From Cordia subcordata (Eukaryota > Streptophyta > Magnoliopsida > Boraginales > Cordiaceae): a stretch of DNA of 64,000 nucleotides. The translations under genes and the position numbers were made by a program. The stretch's first letter is position 1. The number at the start of each line of letters is the position of its first letter. Shown here piece after piece: positions 22,501-34,700 of the stretch. The notes below the pieces were generated by a model that was not told the DNA's origin, did no database searches, and saw nothing but the letters and a program-made list of their open reading frames with translations. The stretch is taken from assembly GCA_028554755.1 (NCBI GenBank), contig JAPTOF010000006.1, positions 2,288,501 through 2,352,500 of the forward strand. Direction: 5' to 3'.

Positions 22501-25500
22501 CTCCTAGAATGAAGAGCATGTAAGAGATGCAAAACTATAAATATTTGTAAGCGGTTGCAGGGAGCAGGATTTGGAGAGGAAAGCCCTAGAACTACTTAAT
22601 GTCACCAAGAGAAACCGCCTAGAGCCAGAAACTAAAAAACTAGAACCATGGTTAGCAGCATGCTCTTGGCTAAGAACATCATGGAATCATATTGTAATAT
22701 AGGCCAGACTCTAGGCATTGAGCACAAAAACATAAGTATCTTAACAAAGATCGGCAATTAACAGTACTACATACACATTGCTTCAGTATCTTGCTTTTGC
22801 AATTTACTGAATAGGAAAAGCATTGGGCCTGTTTAAGTCATTTTCCAAAAACAGGCTTCCTGTTCTCAAGCAAGCAGAAAATGAGGGAAAAGAAAATTTG
22901 TTTGAGTTGTTTTCAATATCTTACGTCTGACACGTTTGGAACACAAGATTTGTCAAATTTTGTTAGTTCAGCCCACACTAAAAATCAGCTAAAGACATAA
23001 GGAAAACTAGGCACCTGTAGGATATCATCTGGACTCTTTTCATGTCATGCAAAATATCTAAAAACTACCAGAACTAGTAACAAAAAGGCAAAAGAGATAA
23101 AACCATCGACTTCCAGAAGAAGCCAAATCTGCCTAGGTAACAAGCATTTTATCAGAAAAACTGAACCAATGAACAAAGCACAACTGCAGGTCTTTCTATT
23201 AAACGTAAGTTTTATTTCAATCTTTCTAGTACTCGACATATGAAGGATTGTAATTGTCCAAACAACTTGAAGAAGTATTTCTTTTAGCAAACATAATATT
23301 CAGATTTTGAGCCCATTTGGCTAAGCTTATTTTTAAGTGCTTATAAGTAGCTTCTGCTTATAAGCAAGCAAATATGTGTTTGGATAATAACGTGCTTATA
23401 AGCTGCTGACATGTTTGGTAATAAGTGCTTATAAGTAGCAATGGTTGTTTAAAATGACTAAAAAGGACATGTCATTAATTAATGTGATAAAACTATTTGC
23501 TTGCCATTTTTAAGGGTAAATATGTCTTTTTGGTGAGTTTGACCAACAGCTTATAAGCAGCCAAAAAGTGAACTGCTTGCTGCTGCTTTTTCTCCATTAG
23601 CTTATAAGCTGACAAAAGTTGCTTTTAAGCTGATATACCAAACATGTATATAAGCATTTTTGGCTTATATGCTGGTTTGACTAGCTTATAAGCTTAGCCA
23701 AACACCCTCTTTATGGTCTGTTTCTAATACTCAACACTTCAAGGATTTGTTGACTGTGGTTGTCCAAACAACATGAAAAATTATGAAAAAGAAATACTCA
23801 TAATTACCTTCAGTCCTCTGCAACCTGTTGTTATAGTACCTGTAGTTGAAAACAACATTTCCACTCCTCAACCTATAAAATGCAACAGTCAAGAATTAGT
23901 GATTCCCAAACAATATCACACTATCATAAGCTTAAGGACATGCATAGTCTAACAACAATAAGGTTTTCACTTTTCTTTCTCTTCCCAATACCATGCCTAT
24001 TATCAGAGAGCTTTACATAGAGCCGTTTGATTCAAGTGATGAAGGCAAGACTACTGGATTCAGATCAAGTTTCCTTCAGAAATAGAAGCAAGATATCAAC
24101 AGGGGTCTGATGATGCACCCCAGCAGCATCAAACACTTCCCAGTTGTGAAAGGAGCGACTTACTTCTCACTTTTTTAAGTGCTACACTTTCTGGGTTTTA
24201 CCCTCCAATGCTATTGTAGTATTTCAAATTCACATCAGAGAAATTTATCATGATTTAAGACCAAAAATAAAATAGTGAAGTTTAAAAGCAGTAATGATAA
24301 AAATAACCACGAAGAAAAGTGGCATTGAAGCAGATAAATATTCAGAAAGGGAGAGTAAGAAAACTCACCGAATGATATCCGGCAATGAAGAGGCGGGAAC
24401 ATCATTATAGGAGTATGAATCATAAGGAGATCTCTCCTTTGCTCCAACCTCTTCTGCAGTAATGCTGACTTGCAGTTGTTGCAGTGTAGACTACAGCAAG
24501 AGGGAGAGATGAGCATCAATGATAACAGTTATAAAACATAATCACATATACAACTATCAATGAGATGCCTAAGTAGAAAACATTGGACAGCAATACCAGA
24601 GCTCCAGAGATACTGGGAATCTGAAAGGAAATACATCTGTCTTCATCCAAACAACTTGACTGCAAAAGACATCAGTGACAATGAGAAGCAGGAAAAGTCA
24701 ATACCAAAGTCATAAACTGTAAACCAAAAAATCCGCCTTATCTGATAAATCAAAAAAAAAATATGTTATCACGCTTCCTTAGTTTTTCTTTTAAAAATGA
24801 AAGAGAACAAATATATTATCTGATAAATCAAAAAATAATATGCTATCATGCTTTCTTAGTTTTTCTTTCGGAAAAATGAAACAATTGATCACGTCAATCA
24901 TGCCAAAGCACTCTGACTGCAAGAAAGAAGAAACAAGTACATTGACCACAATAAGTAATCCATTGTCCAACACACTTTTATTAGCAGTATTAAAAGCCAA
25001 CTATCCAGTGTCCAATCCTACCTTCCATCTCACTCATAGTTATCTGAAAATGTGAACCAAGAGTTTTCAGTTTAAGCATACCTTCATATACCAAGAGTGC
25101 ATGTCCACTGTTGATAACATCTCAGCTCTCTCCCCCAAGCTCAAGTTTGGAGACTTTTCCCAAGACAAATGAAGTTTCTCCATTGGTATCTTACCCAAAA
25201 AGCAGTGTCCACTAGCAGCTGCTGTTGACATAGATAAAATCAAATTAGCAGGAAAAGATATTTCAGTACAAGGAATTTAACTGGTGGGTGAATTTGAAGG
25301 ATCAATAAGCTCCACCAAGATTTCTAGCATTATATCCGAGCGTAGTTGATCACTGCACACTAGTTTCTCATATTGATTATCAGGTAACACACATTAATTT
25401 TAACGATGAGATTATTTCCACTCGTTAGTCAAGTTAAGATGAATATTTTTATGGCAAATCTAAGAAAGAGCACATAAAATATGCACATAAAAATTGATAT

Positions 25501-28500
25501 ATAAAACAAGTGTTTGGGGTGTACATGAATTACTTCTTGACGTCAATATCTATTTTAAGCCACAATGGTCTCATATCAAAAGTTTTAAACTTCCAATGCT
25601 CTAGCAATCTCACTCGAGTTCTCTTACTCGAACTCACTCCACAAATTACTACTTATGCAAGCGCTCATCCATTTCTAATTACAATTATATTAAGTACAAA
25701 AAATTCAGCAGAAGCTTTACAACAGAACTAAAGGTGAAAAATTGCCTAGCAATAGAGAACAAGTTTCTGCATCAGATATCACATTATAATAAAATTGTAA
25801 CAGGAAATAACAGATAAAAAGAATGCAGTGAACTCAGACGAGACTTAGTATTACCAAAAACAGCTGGGAATATTTTCTCTAAAATTTTAAACCAATTATG
25901 ACAGATTAAGTGTATCAGAGAGTGGAAATGATTGATTGGCAAAACTTACATGGAAATGATGTCATATTCATTTGATCCTTTGTCAGTTCAGCTGCAAAGA
26001 AAAGCATTAAATAAAGCAACAGATCAGTATATATAACCTCCATGAAAGAAAATCAGAAAGAGACATAACATGGCATACCACAGCTGATGAATAAGATAGA
26101 AAGAGAGCCAGATTTGACTTCTTCTGATAGCTTGCTTATCTCAGGGAGAATGAACTTCGCCTGAGCTTGATTCATCCCATTAACTCCACTACAATTTGCT
26201 ACCACACATATCCGACTAAAACGATAAATGGCGGAGTCCTGTAACTGGAAGAGCATTAGAGAAAGAAGATAAAACAACAGCAGGCATAAATGGCACTATA
26301 TGCTTAATAAAGTTCTACCTCAGCAACTGCAAGACTAGGAACTGGCCTCGCTAATATTATACACAAAGGAAAGAGGCTTTGCAGTCGCAGTTCATCATTA
26401 ACAGTTGCCGGCAGAGAGATTGTCATTTGTATCCTAGATAATGAAAAACAGAATCAGATTACTGCACTAAAGTGTAGTTACATGGAGACTACAAATTGAT
26501 CAACAATTTGGGCAAGGGTCAGAATGTGTTTGAGAGACTAAATGATTACATGATAAGAAGTCTGCATATGATATATTGTAACTTTCTCAAAGCTAGAAAA
26601 CAATTCCATGCAATATTAAGAAAGAGTTAGATGCAGGAAAAAGTAAAGGAATTCAGAAAAAAGTTGCAAATTCTGTACAAAGATTACAATCGGTTAAAAA
26701 CAATATCAGGCGGTAAGAAAAGTGATAGAAGTATCTAGAAGTAGTAGTTAGTTAGAGAAAACTGTATCAGTTAGTTAGAAAGAAAGAGCTAGTGATGCAC
26801 AGCTGTCATCTAGTTAGTTAGAGCATTCTATTATACTCAGCTCTCTATATATAGCTGAGTCAATGTACTGTCAGTTATCAACAATAATAAGACAGTTACT
26901 CATTTCTCTCAATTTCTCTCTCTTCTCATGGTATTCAGAGCTAGGCTAGTCCTCGCAGTTATTTTTTTCCGACACCTCCTTCACACATTCTTCATTTCTT
27001 CATAGAGATCTCTTCATATCTTCAAATCTAACCGATCAAATTCTCCCAAAATCTAGTCTAAGCTTCTTCATAGCTGTGCGACTCATTCTGCTGGATTAGA
27101 TTCTCACTTCTGCAACATTGAAATTTTTCATCTCCAAGCGCTCAGCTATGGCTTCCACCTCAACTGCTTATGCTAATGGTTAAATTGAAGAGTTATCTAC
27201 TGGCTTGAAGATTCTCATTCATAATATTGGTACTTTGGTGAATATCAAGCTAGATAACACCAACTATGTGCCTTGGAAATCTCAGCTGCAATTTCTTCCA
27301 AGAGCCTCAAAACTGTTTGATCAAGTTGCTGGTAGAGCTCCTCCTCCTCCTATGATGCTAGTTGATGCCTCAGATAATTCTCACTTAAATCCTGAGTATG
27401 ACAAGTGGAAAACTCAGGATGAGTATCTTAAATCTTGTTTGTTTCACTACTATGACTACTGCAGTTCAATCACAAGTCTTTCATTTAGATTCTGCTAGTC
27501 AAGTTTGGACTGCTTTAGAGACTAGGTATAGTTCCCTTAGTAGGTCTCATGTACATCAATTGAAATTACAGCTTCTAAATCTCTCCAACGGAACTATGTC
27601 TATGCAGCAATATCTAGATCATGTTAAGACAATTACTGATAACCTGATCAGTGTTAATGAGCCAGTCTCTCAAGAAGATCTTGTGGTTCACATACTCCAA
27701 GGATTACCTAATGATTATCAGTCATTCAAAGCCTCTATTAGAGTCGGGCCAACTCCTGTCACAGTGTCAATGCTGTCATCTCTCTTAATCTCAGAAGAAC
27801 TCCATCTTAAAATGGAGAACTCTCTTTCTCTTACTGACTTCTCCACTCAAAACACTCCCACTGCATTATTCTCCCAAACACAAAACATGAATTCACAAGG
27901 CAAAGGCAGAGGCAGAGGCAATGGCTACAATAGAGGAGGAAGAGCTGCCAGAGGCAATAGAGGGTGGAGAAATTCTTCTGCTCCTACAGGGCAGGGACTA
28001 CTTGGTCCAGCACCAACATCTGCAGCCTCTACTGTCAACACCAATAGAGGCCTTCCATCTGGTTCACCCTCCACCAAAGTCTACTGTCAAATATACGGGA
28101 AGCGAAACCATTTGGTTTTCAATTGCTGGCACAGATATGATTCCAACTGTCAAGGATAACAGCCTGGCAAACAAGTATACACTGCACAAGCCCAACAGTC
28201 TCCTAACCCTTCACAGCAGTGGGTATTGGACTCAGGAGCCAATACTCATGTTACTAATTATCCAAATCAGCTGTAGTCCTTTCAACCCTACACTAGCACT
28301 GATTCAGTGGTAGTGGGAAATGGCCAGATTCTGACCATTAAAAGTTTGGGTGATGGTACAATTCTAACCTCCTCTAAATCTCTACTTCTTTCTATACAAA
28401 TTTTCTGTCTATAGCTGAGCTTACCTCTGCAATTGTTTTTAATGCAAAGGAGGTGCTTATCTTGGACAACAACAATCATTCCACGCTATACAGGGCCCCT

Positions 28501-31500
28501 GTAATCATGGCATGTATTGTCTTTCTATCTCCAATTTCTCTCCATCGTCTTTCAATCAGCGTCCTCCCAAGATTCTCACAGCTCATACTACTACAACTCC
28601 AAGTGATCAAGTACTTCTTCGGCACAAGACTTGGTCACCCTCTAGCTGCTATTGTAGACTTTCTATCTAGACTGTTAGGTGTTAAAATTCCAAATAATAC
28701 TGTTGATTGTGAATCTTGTTCTTTGTCTAAATCTCATAAACTACCCTTTCACTTGTCTACCTCTGTTTCTAGTATGCCCTTTCAAATTGCACATGCTGAT
28801 GTGTGGGGTCCTGCCCCAGTATCTTCTCATATGGGCTATAGGTATTACATTGCATTTGTTGATGACTTTTCAAGATTTGTATGGTTGTAACCCATGAAAT
28901 GCAAAACAGAAGTCTTTCCTGTATTTCTTAGCTTTCATTCAATGATACAAACTCAATTTCAAGCATCTTTACAAATCTTTAGATTTGATAATGGCACAAA
29001 ATTCATTAACAACAAATTCAAAACTTATTTTCAGTTTAAAGGCATTTTGCATCAAACTACCTGTCCTCATACACCTGAACAAAATGGCTAGGTAAAGAGA
29101 AAGCGCAGGCACTTAATTGAAACCACATTAGCCTTGCTTCCCCAGAGTAATTTGCCAAGTACTTTCTGGATCGAAGTCCTTTCTATGGCAAACTTTCTAA
29201 TAAAAAGTTTACCTACCACTGTGCTTAACAATAAGTCACCATTTGAGCTTCTATCCTGTGTTTCTCCAAATTACTATGACCTCAAAGCTTTTGGATGCCT
29301 CTGGTATCCATGGGTTAAACCTTACACAAAACATAAACTAGAACTGAGGTCCACATCTTGCATTTTCTTGGGGTCTGTCCTTTGACCGAAGGTTACAAAT
29401 GTCTAGATTTGCATACACACAGAATATATATATATCTAGACATGTGAGGTTTAATGAACAAGTCTTTCCTTATTCACAAAAGCCGGTTGATAGTGATTCT
29501 ATAGCCCAGTTTCACTCTTCCTCTTCATCAACACATCAGCTACCATAGCATTACTCTCCCTTCTATCCTCAAAATTTTGATAATGTTTCACATCAGTCTA
29601 CCTCTCACTCCTCTGCAGGAACAATTTCTGTACACACAACACAGTATAGGATCTGAGTCAAATCCTCTAATTTACACTCCTCAATCAACCTATTCCACAC
29701 CTCAGTCCTTAGCTTCTTCTCAGAATGTCTCCTCACCAACTCAAACCTCTCCTAATATCCCTGCACCACAAATAGGATCATCCTCTTCTACTACATATTC
29801 AACTTCTTCCTCTACACCTTCAAAATCATTCCAACATCTAGCCCCTGCATCTAATCACCCTATGCTTACAAGGTCTAAAACTGGGTGTTTGTCACCTCCA
29901 CTTTATCAGTTGCACACATTGATCACTATTGCTCCATCACATGAACCTACAACCTATAAAGAGGCTGCTAAGTATGAGTGCTAAAAGAAAGCTATGCAAG
30001 AAAAACATCAAGCTTTACTGAATCAACACACTTGGGATCTTGTTCCCTTACCTTCTCAATGGCAGCCAATTGGCTCAAAGTGGGTTTATAAGATTAAAAA
30101 GAATGCAGATGGGACAGTGGCCAGATATAAGACAAGGTTAGTGGCAAAAGGGTACTTACAGAGCATGGAATGGACTATCAAGAGACTTTTAGCCCTGTGG
30201 TTAAAAGTCAAACCATTAGAATAGTCTTAAGTTTAGCTCTACATCACAACTGGACCATGAAACAACTAGATGTTGGCAATGCTTTTCTTCATGGTACTTT
30301 TAAGGAGGAAGAGTACATGTTGCAACCCCAAGGATTTGAAGATAAAACAAAGCTTGATTATGTTTGCAGACCCACAAAGTCACTCTATGGCCTTCAGCAA
30401 GCCCCAAGGGCCTGGTACAATAGACTATCTACATTTCTGCTTCAGCAAAAGTTTGTCATAAGCAATGTAGATTCCTCACTTTTCATTCACCACACATCCA
30501 CAGACTACACACTAATGCTAGTTTATGTGGATGATATAATACTCACATGAAACAATCCTACATACGTGGCTTCACTTTTGCAGGACAAGAGCACTCAGTT
30601 TGATATCAAAGATCTAGGCTCTCTATACTATTTTCTAGGTAATAGAGGTCACTAGCACTACTGAGGGTTTGCTGCATCATCAAACAAAGTATGCTAAGGA
30701 CATTTTAAGCCAAGCAGGCATGGCAGAGTGCTCTTCAGTACAGCATCCCACACTGTCCAAGGCTTCTCTTAAGACTGCAAACAAGTCCACACCATATGCC
30801 AATGAAACTCTATTCAAAAGTCTAGTGGGAGCCCTACAGTACTTAACTATGAGTAGACCAAATCCGCAGTTCGCAGTTATTTCTTTATGTCAACACATGC
30901 ATCATCCTACTTTAGCAGATTTGGCTTATCTCAAAAGGTCTCTGAGATACATTAAGGATACTCTGGGACAAGGACTGCTGTTTCAAGTCGGATCACTGCA
31001 TCTATAAGGCTACAGTGACTCTGACTGGGCTTCTGATACAATTGACAGACAACAGGATATGCAGTGTTTCTTGGGCCAAATTTAATCTCATGGTGTTCCG
31101 AAAAGCAACATACTGTTGCAAGATCTTCAACGAAGGCAGAATATAGAGCATTGGCTCAAACTGCCTCTAAACTCAAGTGGTTAACCTATTTGTTCCATGA
31201 CTTATCTATCCCTGTTTCAGTGCCTACTCTATTCTATGACAATGTTTCTGCAATGGCACTAGCTACAAATCCAATATTCCATGCTAGACAAAGCATATAG
31301 AGATAAGACTATCACTTTGTCAGAAAACAAATGCAGTCTAAAGGTCTCAGTCTATCCTACATTGCATCCAGAGAACAAGTGGCTGATATCTTTACCAAAG
31401 CTTTATCTTAACAGCAGTTTTCCTATCTAAAGTGCAAGCTTCCCTTGGTCTCTACACCAAGCTCAGCTTGAGGGGGGCTGATAGAAGTATCTAGAAGTAG

Positions 31501-33549
31501 TAGTTAGTTAGAGAAAACTGTATCAGTAAGTTAGAAAGAAAGAGCTAGTGATGTATAGCTGTCATCTAGTTAGTTAGAGCATTCTATTATACTCGACTCT
31601 CTATATATAGCTGAGTCAATGTACTGTCAGTTATCAATAATAATAAGACAGGTACTCATTTCTCTCAATTTCTCTCTCTTCTCAAAAAGAAGGTCCACTT
31701 TAGTACACACAACTGAAGTTCCACAATCACTATTCGATTGATTATATTGAACAAAAAGGATGTGATACTTGAAATAGAGTGTGGAATATACATCATGGTG
31801 TTAGCATAACTCCTCCTATGCTCTGACATAGAAATGAATCAAATATCAAACCCTTGTCCAAACAAATTAACCATTTCTCTTCAAGATTTTCATCTTTTTA
31901 AGGGCCAGATTATTTTCTTTTCTTCTACTTTTTGATAGTTAAAGAAAGCCCAGGGTTTCACAATAGCAATTGGCACCCCAGCTATCACTAAAGCAAAAAA
32001 ACACAAGAAGTTGAGAAAGTAAAACAATAAGATAAAGAGCAACCATCAAAAGAAGAGAACTAAATAAAAAGATTATCTTTTCTAGCATACAGTACCAAAC
32101 TAATATTTATACCCCAAGCTTACTTTTTGTTATTTTAAGTGTCATCTAAACCCTGAGAAAACACCCAACTACACCCCCACCCCCACCCCCACCCACCCTG
32201 GAAAAGGGGATGGGTGCTTGAGATGCTGTATTTTTGTGTTCTCTGGAGCATATTACCCATGGATCTTTTCAAAAAAAACAACATTTATAGATTCAGTTAC
32301 ATCAAAACCTGCACACAAACTTGTACAGTCAACTTGCATCTATAAACTACAAAAGGTTTGCTGTGTAAAGGAGATGAAGGGAAATATTTTTCCTTTCATG
32401 AGATAAGCAGAGATAACAAGAGCAAAATGATTTGCCTTGTGTCATCATGAACAAAGATGCCATTGTTCCATAGGGAAAACTTTTCTGAACATATGGAATA
32501 TTAGCTACGCAGAACACCAAAAATGGTACAAGAGGGATTTTATTGGATGACATGAAAGGTCGCTGAATCTTAAGGTTTTTCTTTTTTTAACTTATACCAA
32601 AAAGTGAATGGAATCATACCTAATTTGGATCAGCTACTTATAATACATTTCTTACAAAATGTACATATATTGTTGATGAAGGACATGCAGAGATTCCTTA
32701 TAGAATGTAAATAGATTGTTGATGAAGGATATGTAGGGGTTCGTATTGATACTTCTTGCAGATTTCACAAATTGGTTACAGTTGTAACAAGAGATTTAAA
32801 TTGAAAAGCAGCAAGACATTAGTTCAGAGTATTACCTCTTTTTGTGCATCGCTTGGATTTTGTACTTCAGACATCTTTGAAGAAATGATGGCTGCATAAG
32901 AACTGCCTTCAGTTAGAAACTATATAGGCAATGACTATCATTTCAGAAGATCCAATAGTTCAACATTTCAAGTTAGAGAAATTTATATCACTATGTACAG
33001 TGTTCGTGATATACAGACCCAACCAATTGTATCAGCTCAAAAATTAAAGAATCCGCCAGTGTTATTATGAAATCTGGATGGACAGAAGACAAAACGGCAC
33101 ATTACATTGTTTGCAGCCCGGCGCTGAAGAATGTTGTATAGTTCTACAGGTTTGCAGTAAATTGAAAGGCTTTCCTCAGCAGCAGCCTCCTCTTCTGCAG
33201 ACAAATGCACACGAGAATCTTGCCGGCACATCTGATCTGCACTTCTAGCGAAACTGCAATTGGAAACAGAATTCCTGTTCCATAATCAGGACAATGAAAT
33301 TCTCATTTATGCTCAAAAACTTGTTTTCAATTGCCTTCCAGCGTTGCAGTTAGGGTACAAAAATAACCAGTTAACAAGAAAGAACAATCATATGGTACTC
33401 AACCCAAAGAGACTCAATATAAATCACTCCGAATGTTTATGGTCCTTATATGTATATCACACTACTTAAAAATTAGAAGGAAAAGGAAATCAAAGTGCGG
33501 GAAAGAGAACTTACGTGGTCTCACGAGCTACTAAAGGTATGCCTGGCAT
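9425..33549 (-). CDS. EMF2: EMF2 polycomb group protein (VEFS-box PRC2 subunit), 21 coding exons
   Basis: Coding exons in transcript order: 33515-33549, 33106-33253, 32836-32891, 26319-26433, 26079-26238, 25950-25991, 25082-25221, 24597-24659, 24369-24490, 23808-23872, 22057-22109, 21902-21955, 21758-21817, 21358-21404, 21138-21253, 20281-20467, 19372-19420, 11971-12054, 10668-10747, 10151-10240, 9425-9548. They sum to 1890 nt in one frame (629 residues) with GT-AG borders, matching the length known for EMF2. The start is 'MPGIPLVARETT' and exon 2 encodes 'ESLSIYCKPVELYNILQRRA'. A C2H2 finger lies at C322, C325, H338 and H343. The acidic 'DSEDEVDDDVADLEDRR' and VEFS box ('MMHLWNSFVRKQR', 'HIPWACEAF', 'WNHGLLDARTMN') end the protein. 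EMF2 is the Su(z)12-type subunit of nuclear PRC2, which deposits H3K27me3 and represses flowering genes. Introns 3 and 17 are swollen by Copia insertions. The VRN2 paralogue is less likely given this N-terminus. Confidence 0.95.
11850..11970. repeat. 56-58 bp tandem duplication abutting an EMF2 splice donor
   Basis: A unit starting AACATACACATCTAGAATTT occurs at 11850-11907 and again at 11908-11963, followed by a third partial AACATAC that is the donor site of EMF2 exon 18 (minus-strand GTATGTT). The duplication therefore placed two extra donor-like sequences inside intron 18. Confidence 0.8.
14013..14162 (-). repeat. 3' LTR of the intron-17 Copia element
   Basis: It starts TG and ends CA on the minus strand and is 150 bp long. 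Against the 157 bp 5' LTR it has several substitutions, a short gap and lacks an internal tandem 'CTCTATTGCCATAA' step, so the insertion is not recent. Confidence 0.9.
18783..18939 (-). repeat. 5' LTR of the intron-17 Copia element
   Basis: A 157 bp partner of 14013-14162, next to the primer-binding site at about 18770-18782 and followed on the plus strand by the TAACC duplication. Confidence 0.9.
19495..19521. repeat. (GT)n(GA)n microsatellite in EMF2 intron 16
   Basis: A GTGTGT run changes directly into a GAGAGA run in the intron between the exons at 20281-20467 and 19372-19420. No function inferred. Confidence 0.7.
23309..23709. mobile_element. 401 bp MITE in EMF2 intron 10
   Basis: The left end GAGCCCATTTGGCTAAGCTT and the reverse complement of the right end GAGGGTGTTTGGCTAAGCTT are inverted repeats, flanked by TTT on both sides. 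The interior repeats 'GCTTATAAGC' palindromes many times. It is related to the 1614-1730 element by the GTTTGGCT end and TTATAAG motifs. Non-coding. Confidence 0.7.
26723..26928 (+). repeat. 5' LTR of the intron-3 Copia element
   Basis: It begins TGATAGAAG and ends CTTCTCA. By eye it differs from the 3' LTR at 7 of 206 positions with no gaps, so this element is younger than the intron-17 one. Confidence 0.93.
31479..31684 (+). repeat. 3' LTR of the intron-3 Copia element
   Basis: Same length as the 5' LTR, directly after the polypurine tract, and followed by the AAAAG target duplication. Confidence 0.93.
32172..32198. repeat. C-rich (CCCCCA)n run in EMF2 intron 3
   Basis: Five or so CCCCCA-like units in a row between the Copia element and exon 3. 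The G-rich partner strand is the EMF2 sense strand. A simple repeat with no assigned role. Confidence 0.6.
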
Positions 33550-33554
33550 CCTTA

Positions 33555-33610
33555 TTATGAATCCAAAAATGTAATCATAGCTCTCTTGAACATTTCGGAT
33601 TTAGAAACAT
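33555..33610 (-). promoter_or_regulatory. Two overlapping short uORFs in the EMF2 leader
   Basis: A 5'UTR exon segment (33550-33615, after an acceptor TTGCAG) holds an 11-codon uORF (33575-33610) whose TGA overlaps the ATG of a 7-codon uORF (33555-33578). The second one ends with tandem TAA TAA just before the EMF2 ATG at 33549. Both lie in front of the main start on the same transcript if the acceptor is used. Such uORFs usually lower initiation at the main ATG; that effect is inferred here. Confidence 0.55.
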
Positions 33611-33974
33611 AAAACCTGCAAGGAACAATAATATCAAATTACAATCACTTCATACTGCAGCAGAGGAGGGAAAGACACAGATATTTCCTTCTGTCAAAGC
33701 TAATTAACAAGCTAATATATCATTTCAAATGCAGAGAGATTGAGATACGGAAAGTGCAGGAAAGAAATATCTAGCTGTGAGCTGTTACACATAGATGTTC
33801 AGAAGCTGCAATTCATCTTTTAGCCATCATATGCGCTTCCAACATTTTAAGAGGCTGACAACTAAGAAACAGTTACTGGTTAGATGATAACGTTAATATA
33901 TGTCAACCAAGAAACAGGGAAATCCAACTGCTCTAGAACACCAAATATCAAAAATGTAATCGCCCACAAATTAA

Positions 33975-34232
33975 GCGCTCACTTGGATTGGCTTTAAAAT
34001 AAAGCCTTTTTTTTATTCACTTGGATTGGCTTTAAAATAAAGCCTTTTTTTTATTAACAACGATCGGAAAAGGTGCTAAGTTAAAAATTTTGGCTTCTGG
34101 AAAAAGCTATTTCAGAGTCTCAGTTTTTTTCGAAAGCCCAGACAAATAGTTATCGCAAAAAAAATGTACCTTTTCCAGGGAAGGAAAAAAAAAAAATTCC
34201 TGAGAAAGAAAAAAACCAATCCAAACAGGCCC
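33975..34232. mobile_element. Tourist-like MITE in putative EMF2 5'UTR intron
   Basis: TAA duplications (33972-33974 and 34233-34235) flank the element, whose right end reads GGGCCTGTTTGGATTGG on the minus strand and whose left end is a degraded GCGCTCACTTGGATTGGC. A 38 bp piece of the left end is duplicated in tandem (33980-34055). Same family as 47432-47658. Confidence 0.75.
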
Positions 34233-34580
34233 TAACTATTTGCATTAATCAGATTTTGGAAAAGGAGAACAACAACAACAACAATGAATAAGAAGAAAAA
34301 CGAGACAATTACAGAAGTCAATTATCCCCCCAAAAAAATTACCAATCGATCAATTTATTCTGTTTTTCTATACCTAAGCAACTGATTAAGAAGCCAATAA
34401 AGCCGATAAAGAAAGGATTCATTTATATCATACAACAAAAAACAATGTAGCTAATTGAAATAGCTGGGAGCGAAACAATTATCAATAAACAAATAAATAA
34501 ATCATAAATAACGCTGTGGGCGAAACAATAATTAATAAATCAATAAATCATAAATGACGCAGATTAATAGCAAACATCAC

Positions 34581-34700
34581 CTCAAGATGTGAAAGCCCTA
34601 ATGGCAGATTTCAAATTCGCGTCGAGAACAAAATTTCAATTTATCACGAGCTTAACTTTTTATTGTTTTAATTTTTAACAAATATATAGTCCGTGGGGAC
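34581..34700 (-). other. Putative EMF2 first, non-coding exon
   Basis: On the minus strand sequence up to a possible donor (CATCTTGAG|GTGATG at 34580) could be the first untranslated exon, joined to the acceptor at 33616. The exon start is not defined. The call rests only on splice-site appearance and the usual presence of a 5'UTR intron in this type of gene. Confidence 0.35.

Larger units (their letters stand above)
26723..31684 (+). mobile_element. Copia LTR retrotransposon in EMF2 intron 3, antisense to EMF2
   Basis: Two 206 bp LTRs (26723-26928, 31479-31684) are flanked by AAAAG duplications (26718-26722 and 31685-31689). The 5' LTR is followed by TGGTATTCAGAGC, an initiator-Met tRNA site, and the 3' LTR is preceded by a TTGAGGGGGGC polypurine tract. 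Gag begins at 27148 but stops at codon 12. Gag-like sequence continues to about 28159, then integrase ('CPHTPEQNG' followed by a stop near 29090), reverse transcriptase with an intact 'LVYVDDIILT' (about 30515-30550) and RNase H (about 31020-31400). Several stops and frameshifts make it non-autonomous. Confidence 0.95.

Noticed and set aside
26319..33549. EMF2 as a pseudogene because of the two retrotransposons
   Set aside because: All 21 coding exons keep one frame with normal splice sites and full family length; both insertions lie wholly in introns.
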